In this document: positions 52,158 through 60,062 of the stretch, in pieces
How the letters are laid out: each line of letters begins with the position of its first letter
Position numbering within the stretch: position 1 is the first letter of the stretch
From: Onstottus_B arcticum
GTDB taxonomy: Bacteria; Acidobacteriota; Blastocatellia; UBA7656
DNA: 64,000 nt
Reading direction: 5' to 3'
NCBI GenBank assembly: GCA_038040485.1
Contig: JBBPIE010000030.1
Coordinates: forward strand, 1-64,000
Made by a program: the position numbers and the translations under genes
The notes under the pieces: model-generated
What the model was told of the DNA's origin: nothing
What the model saw: the letters and a program-made list of their open reading frames with translations, nothing else
Databases searched by the model: none

Positions 52158-53777
52158 ATGAACCGGCAGGCCTGGCGTGACTTTTTCATCACCGTCTTCT
52201 TTCTCGGCCTCGCCTTTATCATCGCGTTGCTGAGCACAGTGGCGTCCGAGCAAGGCAGGTTCTTGCTTGCGCCGGTGGCTGCGGGGATCTCGCTATTGCT
52301 GGCGCTGATCGGCGCGCTGTATATCATTCCGCGACTCGCCCGAAACGTAAGGCTCGAGATACTGCGCTTTGCCATCAGGACTTCCGTGACAGTTGAAGGA
52401 CTGATGTTCATAGTCTTTCTTGTAGTCATCGGGTTTGCCGCGTGGAACGCCGGCAACAACCTGCTTTACCTGGTGCTGTCGGCGATGCTTGCGTTTCTGA
52501 TTGCCGCCAACTTTCTCGCGCGCATTTCTCTCGTGGACATAGCAGTGCAGCTTCGGTTCCCGGACCACATTTTTGCTGGGGAGCCGGCGACGATCAGCGT
52601 GACGCTTTCAAATCACAAGCGGTTCATGCCCAGCTACAGCTTGATGGTCGAAGCGCTGTCGGAAGGGCGCGAGGAGGACGGGAGGACGGGAGGACGAGGA
52701 GACGGGGGGAAGGGGCGACGGGGTGACGGGGTGGTTGCTCTCACCGCGTCGCCCCCTCGCCCCGTCTCCCCGTCTCGCTCATCGTCCTGGCGCAGCGGGC
52801 TGGGCAAGCTTGCGTACTTCGTCCTCGCGCCCGCGCACTCGAGCGTACGCCAGCGCACCGAGCACACCTTCAAGCGCCGCGGCCGCTACCCCATAACCGG
52901 CTTTCGAATAGCAACAAAGTTCCCGGCAGGGTTCTTCAAGAAGTGGAGGAGGATCGACGCGACCGGCGAAATACTCGTCTATCCAAGACCTCAGCCGCTT
53001 GACGATTTTTATCACGCACTGCCGATGCTTGCCGGTCGCATTCAAAGCCACGCGCGCGGGTCGGGCGACGACCTGTATGGCATCCGGCGCTATCACCCGT
53101 CCGACCACATGCGGAACATCGACTGGAAGGCGACCGCCAAGTCGATGCAGATGATGGTGCGCGAACAAATGCGAGAAGACGAGTGGCGACTGACGATCGT
53201 GTTCGACACCCTGATGCCGGCGATGGCGGGCAAGCTGGACGAGAAGCTGCCCCACGGTTTAGCCCCGTCCGGCAGCGAAGGCGAGGACGGGAGCGGCGAC
53301 GAGGGCGAACCGGAGCCCAACCCTGTGCAAGAGAAGTTCGAGCGCGCGATTGTGATGGCGGCGTCGCTTGCGAATCACTTCATACTCGAGCGCGCGGACG
53401 TCGAGCTGATAACCACTCACGAGGATCGAAACGTGGCTGCGGGCTCGGGAAACGAGCACCTCTACAAGATACTGAAATCGCTTGCGACGCTTCAGCCGAC
53501 GCTTCTGGTTGAAGACGAAGCTGCGCGGATACAGGGCGGACGCCGCGCCGCGTGGCGCCTGTTCGGACGCCGCAGGTCGATGGAAGATCAGACTTCAAAA
53601 CCGGCTCGCGGCATCGCAGGCAAGACGAGTTCAGGAGTCGCGTGGCGGCTGCTGGACGAAATGCCGGTGCTACGCGACGACCGGCGCTTCAAAGTGCTGA
53701 TCACCTCTTCGGCAAAGGGAACGATACCGGGTCACGTGTGGCGCAGCGCTCATGTGGTTTTTATGGATGACCTGTAG
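52158..53777 (+). CDS. DUF58 protein carrying an in-frame word-repeat insertion
   Basis: A 539-residue membrane-anchored protein. Two membrane helices occupy residues about 10-60 and a further pair about 75-120. The DUF58 core contains RRGRYPITGFRIATKFPAGF, YGIRRYHPSDHMRNIDWKATAK and EWRLTIVFD, the last beginning a VWA-like fold. Residues about 172-212 (EEDGRTGGRGDGGKGRRGDG and the following serine/proline stretch) are encoded by a palindromic repeat and have no counterpart in the family pattern. A second low-complexity stretch (about 375-395, GSEGEDGSGDEGEPEPNP) is ordinary acidic sequence. It starts 8 nt after the MoxR stop codon. Confidence 0.88.
   Translation: MNRQAWRDFFITVFFLGLAFIIALLSTVASEQGRFLLAPVAAGISLLLALIGALYIIPRLARNVRLEILRFAIRTSVTVEGLMFIVFLVVIGFAAWNAGNNLLYLVLSAMLAFLIAANFLARISLVDIAVQLRFPDHIFAGEPATISVTLSNHKRFMPSYSLMVEALSEGREEDGRTGGRGDGGKGRRGDGVVALTASPPRPVSPSRSSSWRSGLGKLAYFVLAPAHSSVRQRTEHTFKRRGRYPITGFRIATKFPAGFFKKWRRIDATGEILVYPRPQPLDDFYHALPMLAGRIQSHARGSGDDLYGIRRYHPSDHMRNIDWKATAKSMQMMVREQMREDEWRLTIVFDTLMPAMAGKLDEKLPHGLAPSGSEGEDGSGDEGEPEPNPVQEKFERAIVMAASLANHFILERADVELITTHEDRNVAAGSGNEHLYKILKSLATLQPTLLVEDEAARIQGGRRAAWRLFGRRRSMEDQTSKPARGIAGKTSSGVAWRLLDEMPVLRDDRRFKVLITSSAKGTIPGHVWRSAHVVFMDDL
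52669..52794. repeat. Word-type palindromic repeat (GACGGGGA words) inside the DUF58 coding sequence
   Basis: The left arm about 52671-52733 is made of GGACGGGA/GACGGGGT words. The right arm about 52741-52791 is the inverted version (CCCCGTCTCCCCGTCTCG). The insertion is about 126 nt, a multiple of three, has no stop codon in the DUF58 frame and leaves the downstream frame intact. Confidence 0.8.
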
Positions 53778-53782
53778 GGGGA

Positions 53783-53906
53783 ATTTTGGATTTTAGATTT
53801 TGGATTTTGCTCCACGAATAACGCGAATCATCGCGCATTAAGGACGGATTTCGCGATGATTCGCGTTATTCGTGGAGCAAAATCTAAAATCCAAAATCCA
53901 AAATCG
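53783..53906. repeat. Compound palindromic repeat: TTTTGGAT words enclosing an ATTCGCG palindrome
   Basis: Inner arms 53803-53835 and 53852-53884 are 33-nt perfect inverted copies around a 16-nt loop. They consist of an inner TCCACGAATAACGCGAATC part and an outer ATTTTG part. Further TTTTGGATTTTAG words continue outwards on both sides, in different order in each arm. It fills the gap between the DUF58 and transglutaminase genes and ends 2 nt before the next ATG. Confidence 0.9.
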
Positions 53907-53908
53907 CA

Positions 53909-56185
53909 ATGGAAGCTTACTTTCGCACAACATCATACGCACTGGTAGCCACCGCGTTTCTCGCGATGGTTCTGACTCGCGAGCTTGACGCCGTCTCGGT
54001 CGTGCTTTACTCGGCCGCGCTTCTGTTCTGCTTCTACCGGGACACGCACGGAGCGACGCGGCTTCGGTTGCGCGAGTGGATGTGGCGCGGGCTATCGATC
54101 GCTTATGTGCCATTTGTCTTTTTTGACGCCGTGTTTCTAAGCAGGTCGCGAGTCCTGGCGCTGGTTCATATGACATTGTTCGTTTCGGCGGCGAAACTGT
54201 TCCAGACCAAGCGGGACCGCGACTGGGTTTTTCTTTACCTGATCGCGTTCTTCCAGATGCTGCTGGCCGCCGGGCTGACCTTCAACGCGATCTTCGTGGC
54301 ATCGCTGGCGGCGTTTCTGTTCTTCTTCATGTCGGCGCTCGCGGCGTTCGAGATAAGACGCACACGCCGCGAGGTCTCGCAGCTCGATAAAGAAGTTACC
54401 ACCCGCTTGAAGCAGCCGCGGCGAATGAAATACGGCGAGAACGACGAACCGAGCAAGAGAAGGCGCGTTCGTTCGCGCTACCTGCTCGGCGCTTCATTCG
54501 CGCAACTCGTCATCGTCGCCGCGCTCACCCTGCCTTTCTTTTTTCTTATCCCGAGGCTGGGAGGCTCGGGCGTCACTCGCGGTTTTGGCGACGACGATTC
54601 AATCACTGGGTTCTCTGAGCGCGTCGAGCTCGGCAAGCTCGCATCAATCAAAAAGAGTCAGCGAGTCGTGATGCGCGTCCAGCTCGACCGCAAGCCGCCT
54701 CGCTACTTGCGGTGGCGCGGCATCGCGCTCGAGCGTTACGACGGGCACGCCTGGAGCTTGTACGACGAGAAGCGCATCAGCACCGACAGCGGAGGCGGGA
54801 CGATCAGCGGCGAACGCGCTTCCAAGGACGCCCGCTTCGAGTTTGTGCACGTTCTTGGCGAGCGGTCGTCCAATCCCGGCGGTTTGATCGAGCAGAGGTT
54901 CGTGCGCGAGCCGCTCGAGACATCCACGCTGTTCGCGGCTCAACGACCAGTGCGGCTTCGCGGCGCAATGGCCACGGTCGACCGCGATATTCATACCGGA
55001 GCGATCTCGGCTGTTGGGTTAAGGGGCCGCACCGCGTACTCAGTGCTCTCCGACGTAAGCGTACCGGCGGAGCAGGAACTTCGGACTGATCCGCTGGCCG
55101 CGTTGCCGGAGAGCATCAGGCGGCTCTACACCGACAAGCGCAAGCTCGATCCACGCATCTCGCAACTCGCGCACGAGATCACTCGCAGCGCGCCAACGCC
55201 TTACGACAAAGCGAAGGCGATCGAAGACTATCTGAAAACCAGGTTCCGCTACACACTCAACATCACGATCAACGGAGAGGACCCGCTGGCTGAATTTTTG
55301 TTCGATGTGCGCGAGGGCCATTGTGAGTACTTCGCGACGGCGATGGTGATAATGCTTCGCACGCTCGACGTCCCCGCCCGAATAGTGAACGGGTTTCAGA
55401 TGGGCGAGTACAACGATCTGAACGGCTTGTATACCGTTCGCGACAGCGACGCGCACTCGTGGGTTGAAGCTTACTTCCCCCGCAGCCAGTCGTGGATAGA
55501 GTTTGATCCGACGCCGGCCTCGGGCATCAACGACTACTCTCAAGGCGGATTGCTGTCGGGCATCAGAAAATATATGGACGCGATGGAGGTTTTTTGGCTC
55601 GACTACATCGTGACTCTCGACAGCGAAGAGCAAGCGTCGATTATGGTCGATATTCAGCATAGACTTCTGTCGCTGAAAGACCGCGCGTTTGCATACTACG
55701 CACAGGCAAAGCTCTGGGTGCGGCAACTTACGAACAGCCTGGTCGTTCGCCGGGTGTGGACCGTTGGCGGGCTTGTGAAGCTCGGCGGTGCGCTTGTGTT
55801 CGCGATGCTGGCGGCGGTGGGATTCTATGTCGCCGTCGCACACAGGAAACGCCGCAAGATCGAGCCAACTGGTTACGGTCCGTGGTGGCACCGGCTGTTC
55901 ATCCTTCCAACCTGGCGCAGCAAGCGCTTGAGAAAGGGCGATCATCGTCAGTCGGCTGTCTTGTTCTACGAGCAGATGCTTGCGGTGGCGAAGGGAGGTG
56001 GATTGGTCAAACAACCGTTCCAGACTCCTGTTGAGTTTGCGGCGACGTCGGCGATGTCCGAGATCGAACAGATCACGGCTTTGTACAACCGCGTTCGCTT
56101 CGGCAGGGCGCGCCTGGATGAAAGCGAAGTTAGAAGAGTGTCGGGCTTGCTGGCAAGTCTCAAGAGCAGAGTGCGCGGGAAGTAA
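53909..56185 (+). CDS. DUF3488/transglutaminase-like membrane protein (TgpA type)
   Basis: A 758-residue inner-membrane protein. About six helices lie in residues 1-215 (DUF3488). A periplasmic transglutaminase-like domain has the triad Cys472 (REGHCEYFATAMV), His516 (DSDAHSWVEAYF) and Asp533 (WIEFDPTPASG). A last helix (about 615-640) and a cytoplasmic C-terminal domain (DUF4129-like, LFYEQMLAVAKGGGLVKQPFQTPVEFA) follow. The family accompanies MoxR and DUF58 genes and is essential in Pseudomonas aeruginosa (TgpA), with unknown substrate. No ribosome site is visible, because the word repeat reaches almost to the ATG; a start at 53965 is possible. Confidence 0.9.
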   Translation: MEAYFRTTSYALVATAFLAMVLTRELDAVSVVLYSAALLFCFYRDTHGATRLRLREWMWRGLSIAYVPFVFFDAVFLSRSRVLALVHMTLFVSAAKLFQTKRDRDWVFLYLIAFFQMLLAAGLTFNAIFVASLAAFLFFFMSALAAFEIRRTRREVSQLDKEVTTRLKQPRRMKYGENDEPSKRRRVRSRYLLGASFAQLVIVAALTLPFFFLIPRLGGSGVTRGFGDDDSITGFSERVELGKLASIKKSQRVVMRVQLDRKPPRYLRWRGIALERYDGHAWSLYDEKRISTDSGGGTISGERASKDARFEFVHVLGERSSNPGGLIEQRFVREPLETSTLFAAQRPVRLRGAMATVDRDIHTGAISAVGLRGRTAYSVLSDVSVPAEQELRTDPLAALPESIRRLYTDKRKLDPRISQLAHEITRSAPTPYDKAKAIEDYLKTRFRYTLNITINGEDPLAEFLFDVREGHCEYFATAMVIMLRTLDVPARIVNGFQMGEYNDLNGLYTVRDSDAHSWVEAYFPRSQSWIEFDPTPASGINDYSQGGLLSGIRKYMDAMEVFWLDYIVTLDSEEQASIMVDIQHRLLSLKDRAFAYYAQAKLWVRQLTNSLVVRRVWTVGGLVKLGGALVFAMLAAVGFYVAVAHRKRRKIEPTGYGPWWHRLFILPTWRSKRLRKGDHRQSAVLFYEQMLAVAKGGGLVKQPFQTPVEFAATSAMSEIEQITALYNRVRFGRARLDESEVRRVSGLLASLKSRVRGK

Positions 56186-56214
56186 CCAGTTGCTCGCATT
56201 GTCGGAGAATCCAC

Positions 56215-56287
56215 AAACCGCCAAGAGCGCCAAGTGTCTCAACGGATTCTTAATCTGACCTTGGCGTTCTTGGCGTCTTGGCGGTTT
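56215..56287. repeat. Word-type palindromic repeat (CGCCAAGA words)
   Basis: The left arm 56215-56234 (AAACCGCCAAGAGCGCCAAG) is inverted against the right arm 56260-56287. The right arm has one additional CTTGGCGT-type word of 8 nt. The loop is 25 nt. Confidence 0.85.
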
Positions 56288-56386
56288 TCCAATCGAGCAA
56301 CACACAAATGGGACACGACCCTATGTTTGACAATCGTCGGCGCGTCGAAATAGCATGCCTCGGGTACGAGAAAGGCCTCCTTGGGT

Positions 56387-57013
56387 ATGAAAATCTACGA
56401 TGTGACCGTTCCGCTCTCCAAGGAACTGATCGTTTACCCCGGAGATCCACACGTCAAGATCAACAGCAGGACTACAATCGGCAAGGACGACGCTCAGTGC
56501 AACTTGAGCCGGTATTCGTTCAGCTCGCACGCAGGCACGCACGTCGATCCGCCGTCTCACTTCATCGAGAACGGCGTGACCGTCGACAACCTCCCGCTCG
56601 AACTATTGATGGGCCGTGCGCGCGTCGTCGAAGTGACCGCTCCAGTGATCGACGAAGCGGTGCTCGAGGAGTTCGACTTCACTGCCGACGCGCGCGTGCT
56701 GTTCAAGACTCGGAATTCCTACCTGTGGAGCCAGAGGAAGTTTGTCGAGGACTACGTGTACATCACGGCGGGCGCCGCGCGCGTTCTGGTTGCGGAAGGG
56801 ATCAAGGTCGTTGGCATCGACTATCTGTCGGTAGACAAGTTTGGAGCCGGCCGCGCTGAAACACACCTCACGTTGTTGAAGGCGGGTGTGGTAATAATCG
56901 AAGGACTTGACCTGCGCGAGATCGACCCGGGCGATTACGAAATGTTGTGCCTGCCGCTCAAGGTGAAAGGTGGAGACGGCGCGCCCGCGCGTGTCGTCCT
57001 GCGCCAGAATTAG
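56387..57013 (+). CDS. Cyclase-family metal hydrolase (kynurenine formamidase-like)
   Basis: A 208-residue cytosolic protein. The metal-binding motif SSHAGTHVDPPSHF (HxGTHxDxPxHF) near residue 45 defines the cyclase/KynB fold. YDVTVPLSKELIVYPGDP at the N-terminus and GIDYLSVDKFG, HLTLLKAGVVIIEGLDL further on are typical. These enzymes hydrolyse amide or ester bonds, N-formylkynurenine in the best-known case. No tryptophan-degradation genes are nearby, so the substrate is open. The ATG at 56387 is chosen over TTG at 56381; the ribosome site is weak. Confidence 0.88.
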   Translation: MKIYDVTVPLSKELIVYPGDPHVKINSRTTIGKDDAQCNLSRYSFSSHAGTHVDPPSHFIENGVTVDNLPLELLMGRARVVEVTAPVIDEAVLEEFDFTADARVLFKTRNSYLWSQRKFVEDYVYITAGAARVLVAEGIKVVGIDYLSVDKFGAGRAETHLTLLKAGVVIIEGLDLREIDPGDYEMLCLPLKVKGGDGAPARVVLRQN

Positions 57014-57020
57014 GAGTGAA

Positions 57021-57117
57021 TTGTAGGGGCCGCCCTTCGTGGCCGCCCCTCCTCACGCAAGTTTGTTTCGGTCGTTCTCGCAAAAGAGGGGTGGCCACGG
57101 AGGGCCAACCCTACAAG
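57021..57117. repeat. Word-type palindromic repeat (GTAGGGGCCGCCCTTCGTGG)
   Basis: The left arm 57021-57051 and right arm 57086-57117 are inverted copies of about 31 nt with several mismatches. The loop is 34 nt. It fills most of the gap between the cyclase and aldolase-like genes. A single related arm is at 33898-33935. Confidence 0.8.
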
Positions 57118-57145
57118 ACGCCGCGAGACGCAACTTGAACGCTTT

Positions 57146-57787
57146 ATGAAGGACGATGAGTTCATTCGATTTGCCGCAAAGAACCGAATCTTCGCGGTGC
57201 TTGGCGGGCATTCGGCCGAGTCCGCCTTACGCGCAGCCGAAGCGGCAATCGCCGGCGGCATCAGGATGATCGAAGTCGCGCTCGGCACGCCAGGCAGCTT
57301 TCGAGTCATGTCCGAGTTGCAGCATCGCTTCGGTGATCGAGTGTGCATAGGCGCGGGCTCGGTTATGAGCTTTGACCAGATCGATCGTGTAGTTAAGAGC
57401 GGCGCGCAATTCATATCGATGCCGCACACCAGCGCGCCCCTGATCGAGGCCTCACGAAAACATCGCGTGCCAGCAATGGCCGGCGCGATGACGCCGACAG
57501 AAGTAGTTGCGGCGGAGTCGATGGGAGCGCCGTTGGTGAGCTTGTTCCCTGCGTCGTTGCTGGGCGGGCCGCTGTACCTTGGCGCGCTGACCTCTCGCAT
57601 TACGGGAGTGCGGCTGGTGGCTTCCGGCGGAGTCAGCTCGGAGAACATCGCCGAGTACTTCGCGGCGGGCGCGTTCGCGATCGCAGTCGGAAGCCGGCTG
57701 TTTACGCGCGGCGACTTGCAGAACGAAAACTACGCGGCGATAGCTGAGCGCGCGCGAGGGATGGTTCGACTTGCGGGAGCCGGTTGA
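57146..57787 (+). CDS. KDPG/KHG aldolase-like protein lacking the Schiff-base lysine
   Basis: A 213-residue TIM-barrel protein of the Eda family, which normally cleaves 2-keto-3-deoxy-6-phosphogluconate or 4-hydroxy-2-oxoglutarate. The conserved GGIRMIEVALGTPG (with Glu43), GAGSVMS, AGAMTPTEV and VASGGVSSENIAEYFAAGAFAIAVGS segments are present. The catalytic lysine, normally in VKLFPA, is replaced: the sequence is LVSLFPASLLGG, with Ser132. Without this lysine a class I aldolase reaction is not expected. It could be a different activity on the same fold or a binding protein. It follows the cyclase gene on the same strand. Confidence 0.85.
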   Translation: MKDDEFIRFAAKNRIFAVLGGHSAESALRAAEAAIAGGIRMIEVALGTPGSFRVMSELQHRFGDRVCIGAGSVMSFDQIDRVVKSGAQFISMPHTSAPLIEASRKHRVPAMAGAMTPTEVVAAESMGAPLVSLFPASLLGGPLYLGALTSRITGVRLVASGGVSSENIAEYFAAGAFAIAVGSRLFTRGDLQNENYAAIAERARGMVRLAGAG

Positions 57788-57838
57788 GTTGCAGAATCGT
57801 CCTGCGCCTTCTCAGCCTTCTCGAACCACACGATGTCT

Positions 57839-58822
57839 TTAGACCTGCGCGTCGAAGATGCGGCCGCCAACGTCGAGCCGCAAGCCGTTTGCGACGTCTC
57901 GCGCCGGCATTCGCCGCTTGCCTTCAAGCTGCAGTTCTTCAACTCGAAGAAGAGTCGGACCCGCGCACCATAGGGTCACGCCCGATTGATCGATTCTCGC
58001 GATCGTTCCAGGCTCTTGGGCGCTCGCAACGCCTTCAGCCGCATTCACGTCGCCTGGAATCTCACCAGCTACTTCTTTCGCCCGGCATATTGTGAGCCTC
58101 GCGCCGTTTAGAAACGTGAAAGCGCCTGGCCATGGTTGAAACGCGCGAACTCGGTTCGCAATCTCACCAGCGCTGCGTTTCCAGTCGATCAATCCGTCTT
58201 CACGTTTGAGCATCGGAGCATAAGTGGCCTGGGAGTCTTCCTGAGTTTCGGGATCAATCTCTCCGCGTTCAATTCGTGGAAGCGTTTCAGACAGCAATTC
58301 CGCGCCCAGACTTGAGAGTCGATCGGTCAACTCGGGCGCTGTCTCTTCTTCACCGATCGCGATCGCGCGCTTTTCAATCATCGCTCCCGTATCCATCCCG
58401 GCGTCCATCTGCATGATCGTCACGCCGGTTTCGCGGTCGCCGTTCGCGATGGCCCAGTTGATTGGCGCCGCGCCGCGGTACTTTGGCAGAAGCGACGCGT
58501 GCACGTTTATGCAACCGAGCCTTGGAATCGCGAGCAGCCACGCGGGCAGAATCTTTCCGTAAGCCGCGACAACGCATGCTTCGGGCTTCGCTTGCGAGAA
58601 AACGGCGCGCACTTCTTCGCTTGTTTTAATCTTCGAGGGTTGATGAACAGGGATGCCGTGCTCGAGCGCCAGCGTCCTAACAGGCGGCGTATGCATCTGT
58701 TGGCCTCGCCCGGCTGGTTTATCGGGCTGCGTAAACACGGCGATGACGTCGTGGCCGTCGCTGATCAAGCGAGCCAGCGACGCAACGGCAAACTCAGGAG
58801 TGCCCATGAAGATAAGTCTCAC
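57839..58822 (-). CDS. fmt: Methionyl-tRNA formyltransferase
   Basis: A 327-residue cytosolic enzyme that formylates initiator Met-tRNA using 10-formyltetrahydrofolate. The N-terminus MRLIFMGTPEFAVASLARLI, the catalytic region CINVHASLLPKYRGAAPINWAI and GVTIMQMDAGMDTGAMI are all family motifs. The C-terminal OB-fold region (RVRAFQPWPGAFTFLNGARL) is complete. The start is GTG at 58822, and the ribosome site is poor. The usual neighbour def is not in view. Confidence 0.95.
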   Translation of the reverse strand: MRLIFMGTPEFAVASLARLISDGHDVIAVFTQPDKPAGRGQQMHTPPVRTLALEHGIPVHQPSKIKTSEEVRAVFSQAKPEACVVAAYGKILPAWLLAIPRLGCINVHASLLPKYRGAAPINWAIANGDRETGVTIMQMDAGMDTGAMIEKRAIAIGEEETAPELTDRLSSLGAELLSETLPRIERGEIDPETQEDSQATYAPMLKREDGLIDWKRSAGEIANRVRAFQPWPGAFTFLNGARLTICRAKEVAGEIPGDVNAAEGVASAQEPGTIARIDQSGVTLWCAGPTLLRVEELQLEGKRRMPARDVANGLRLDVGGRIFDAQV

Positions 58823-58865
58823 GAGTCATTCATAACCGAGCGTCGCGATAGATTCAAACGGGAGT

Positions 58866-59000
58866 GACGACGCAAGGGACGCAAGGGACGAAAGGGACGA
58901 AAGGGACGAAAGGGACGAAAGGACGAAAGGGACCAAAGAGACTACAAAGTCCTTTCTGTCCTTTCCGTCTCTTGTGTCCCTTGCGTCCTTCGTGTCTACC
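58866..59000. repeat. Word-type palindromic repeat (GGGACGAAA words)
   Basis: The left arm about 58868-58945 is a run of GGGACGCAA/GGGACGAAA words. The right arm about 58951-59000 is an inverted, more varied version (GTCCTTTCTGTCC, CTTGTGTCCC). It lies between the divergent fmt and aldolase genes. Confidence 0.85.
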
Positions 59001-59098
59001 CCCTCACATTGCGCCTGCGAAGAATCGCCCTCTATAATCGAAGCCTGCTTTGCTGCAACAAGCCGCAAAGCGTTGACGTAGAACAGAGTCACAAGAAC

Positions 59099-60004
59099 AT
59101 GGCTGAGCTTCGACTCAACGGGATAATGCCGCCGCTGACGACGCCGTTCACCGCGGACGGCTCGCTCGACCTTGGTGCGCTGCGGGCCAACGTCGCCCGG
59201 TACAACCAGACCGGTCTTGCCGGTTACGTCGCACTGGGCTCGAATGGTGAGTCGGTTCATCTCTCCTCTCGCGAGCGCGGCCAGGTGATCGAGACAATCA
59301 AGCAGTCCGCAACCCTGGGCCACACGATCATCGCCGGAGTGAACGAGCTTTCAACTCGCGCGGCAATCGAAGCAACCCGCGCCGCCGAGGGCTCAGGCGC
59401 CGAAGCCGCGCTGGTCATCACGCCATACTTCTACAAGTCGTCGATGACTGCTGCGGCGCTTGCTCGCTTCTACACCGACGTGGCTGACCAGTCGCCGATT
59501 CCTGTCTTGATCTACAACGTGCCGCAGAACACAGGAGTAGTGATCGAGCCCGCGACCGTCGTCAAGCTCGCCCAACATGAGAACATCGCCGGAGTGAAAG
59601 ACAGCTCGGGCAACATGGCCGCGATCTCGGACACGATTCGCCGCGCGCCTTCGAGCTTCGGAGTTATGACCGGCAACGGCGGCATCCTTTATCCGTCGCT
59701 GGCGATGGGCGCGCGAGGCGCGGTGCTTGCAGTCGCGTGCGCAGCGCCGAAAGCCTGCGTGGATCTCTATCAAGCCGTGCAGTCAGGTGATCACGCGCTT
59801 GCGCGCGAACTCCAGAATCGACTTGCGCCGTTGTCTCACGCGGTCACCGCGCAGTTTGGCGTCGCGGGGCTCAAAGCTGCGATGGAGATGACCGGCCTTG
59901 CGGGCGGCGAGCCGCGCGCTCCGCTCACACGAGTCTCGGAAGAAGATAGCGACAAGATCAAAACCGTCCTGCGAGAGACGGGCTTATTCCCAAACCTTGA
60001 ATGA
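59099..60004 (+). CDS. Dihydrodipicolinate synthase-family lyase (DapA/NAL/HOGA type)
   Basis: A 301-residue class I aldolase-type enzyme. The Schiff-base lysine is in IAGVKDSSGNM and the catalytic tyrosine in VLIYNVPQNTG. GYVALGSNGESVHLSSRER is the substrate-carboxylate binding motif. The KDSSGN pattern resembles the hydroxy-oxoglutarate aldolase and other non-DapA branches more than DapA itself. It therefore probably splits or forms a pyruvate-containing compound in catabolism. The start at MAELRLNG fits the family. bshC follows 58 nt downstream. Confidence 0.88.
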   Translation: MAELRLNGIMPPLTTPFTADGSLDLGALRANVARYNQTGLAGYVALGSNGESVHLSSRERGQVIETIKQSATLGHTIIAGVNELSTRAAIEATRAAEGSGAEAALVITPYFYKSSMTAAALARFYTDVADQSPIPVLIYNVPQNTGVVIEPATVVKLAQHENIAGVKDSSGNMAAISDTIRRAPSSFGVMTGNGGILYPSLAMGARGAVLAVACAAPKACVDLYQAVQSGDHALARELQNRLAPLSHAVTAQFGVAGLKAAMEMTGLAGGEPRAPLTRVSEEDSDKIKTVLRETGLFPNLE

Positions 60005-60007
60005 ACG

Positions 60008-60062
60008 ATTGGCAGGCGACAGTTCCGGACTGTCTTCTGCCTGCTGCTATCTGCCAACTGTT
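60008..60062. repeat. Short palindromic word repeat between lyase and bshC genes
   Basis: GGCAGGCGACAGT (60010 onward) is inverted against ACTGTCTTCTGCC, with TTGGCA at the left and TGCCAA at the right edge. It occupies nearly the entire 58-nt intergenic gap. Confidence 0.6.

Noticed and set aside
53783..53906. Attenuator or riboswitch before the transglutaminase gene
   Set aside because: The sequence belongs to word-repeat families found at unrelated genes, so a gene-specific switch is unlikely.
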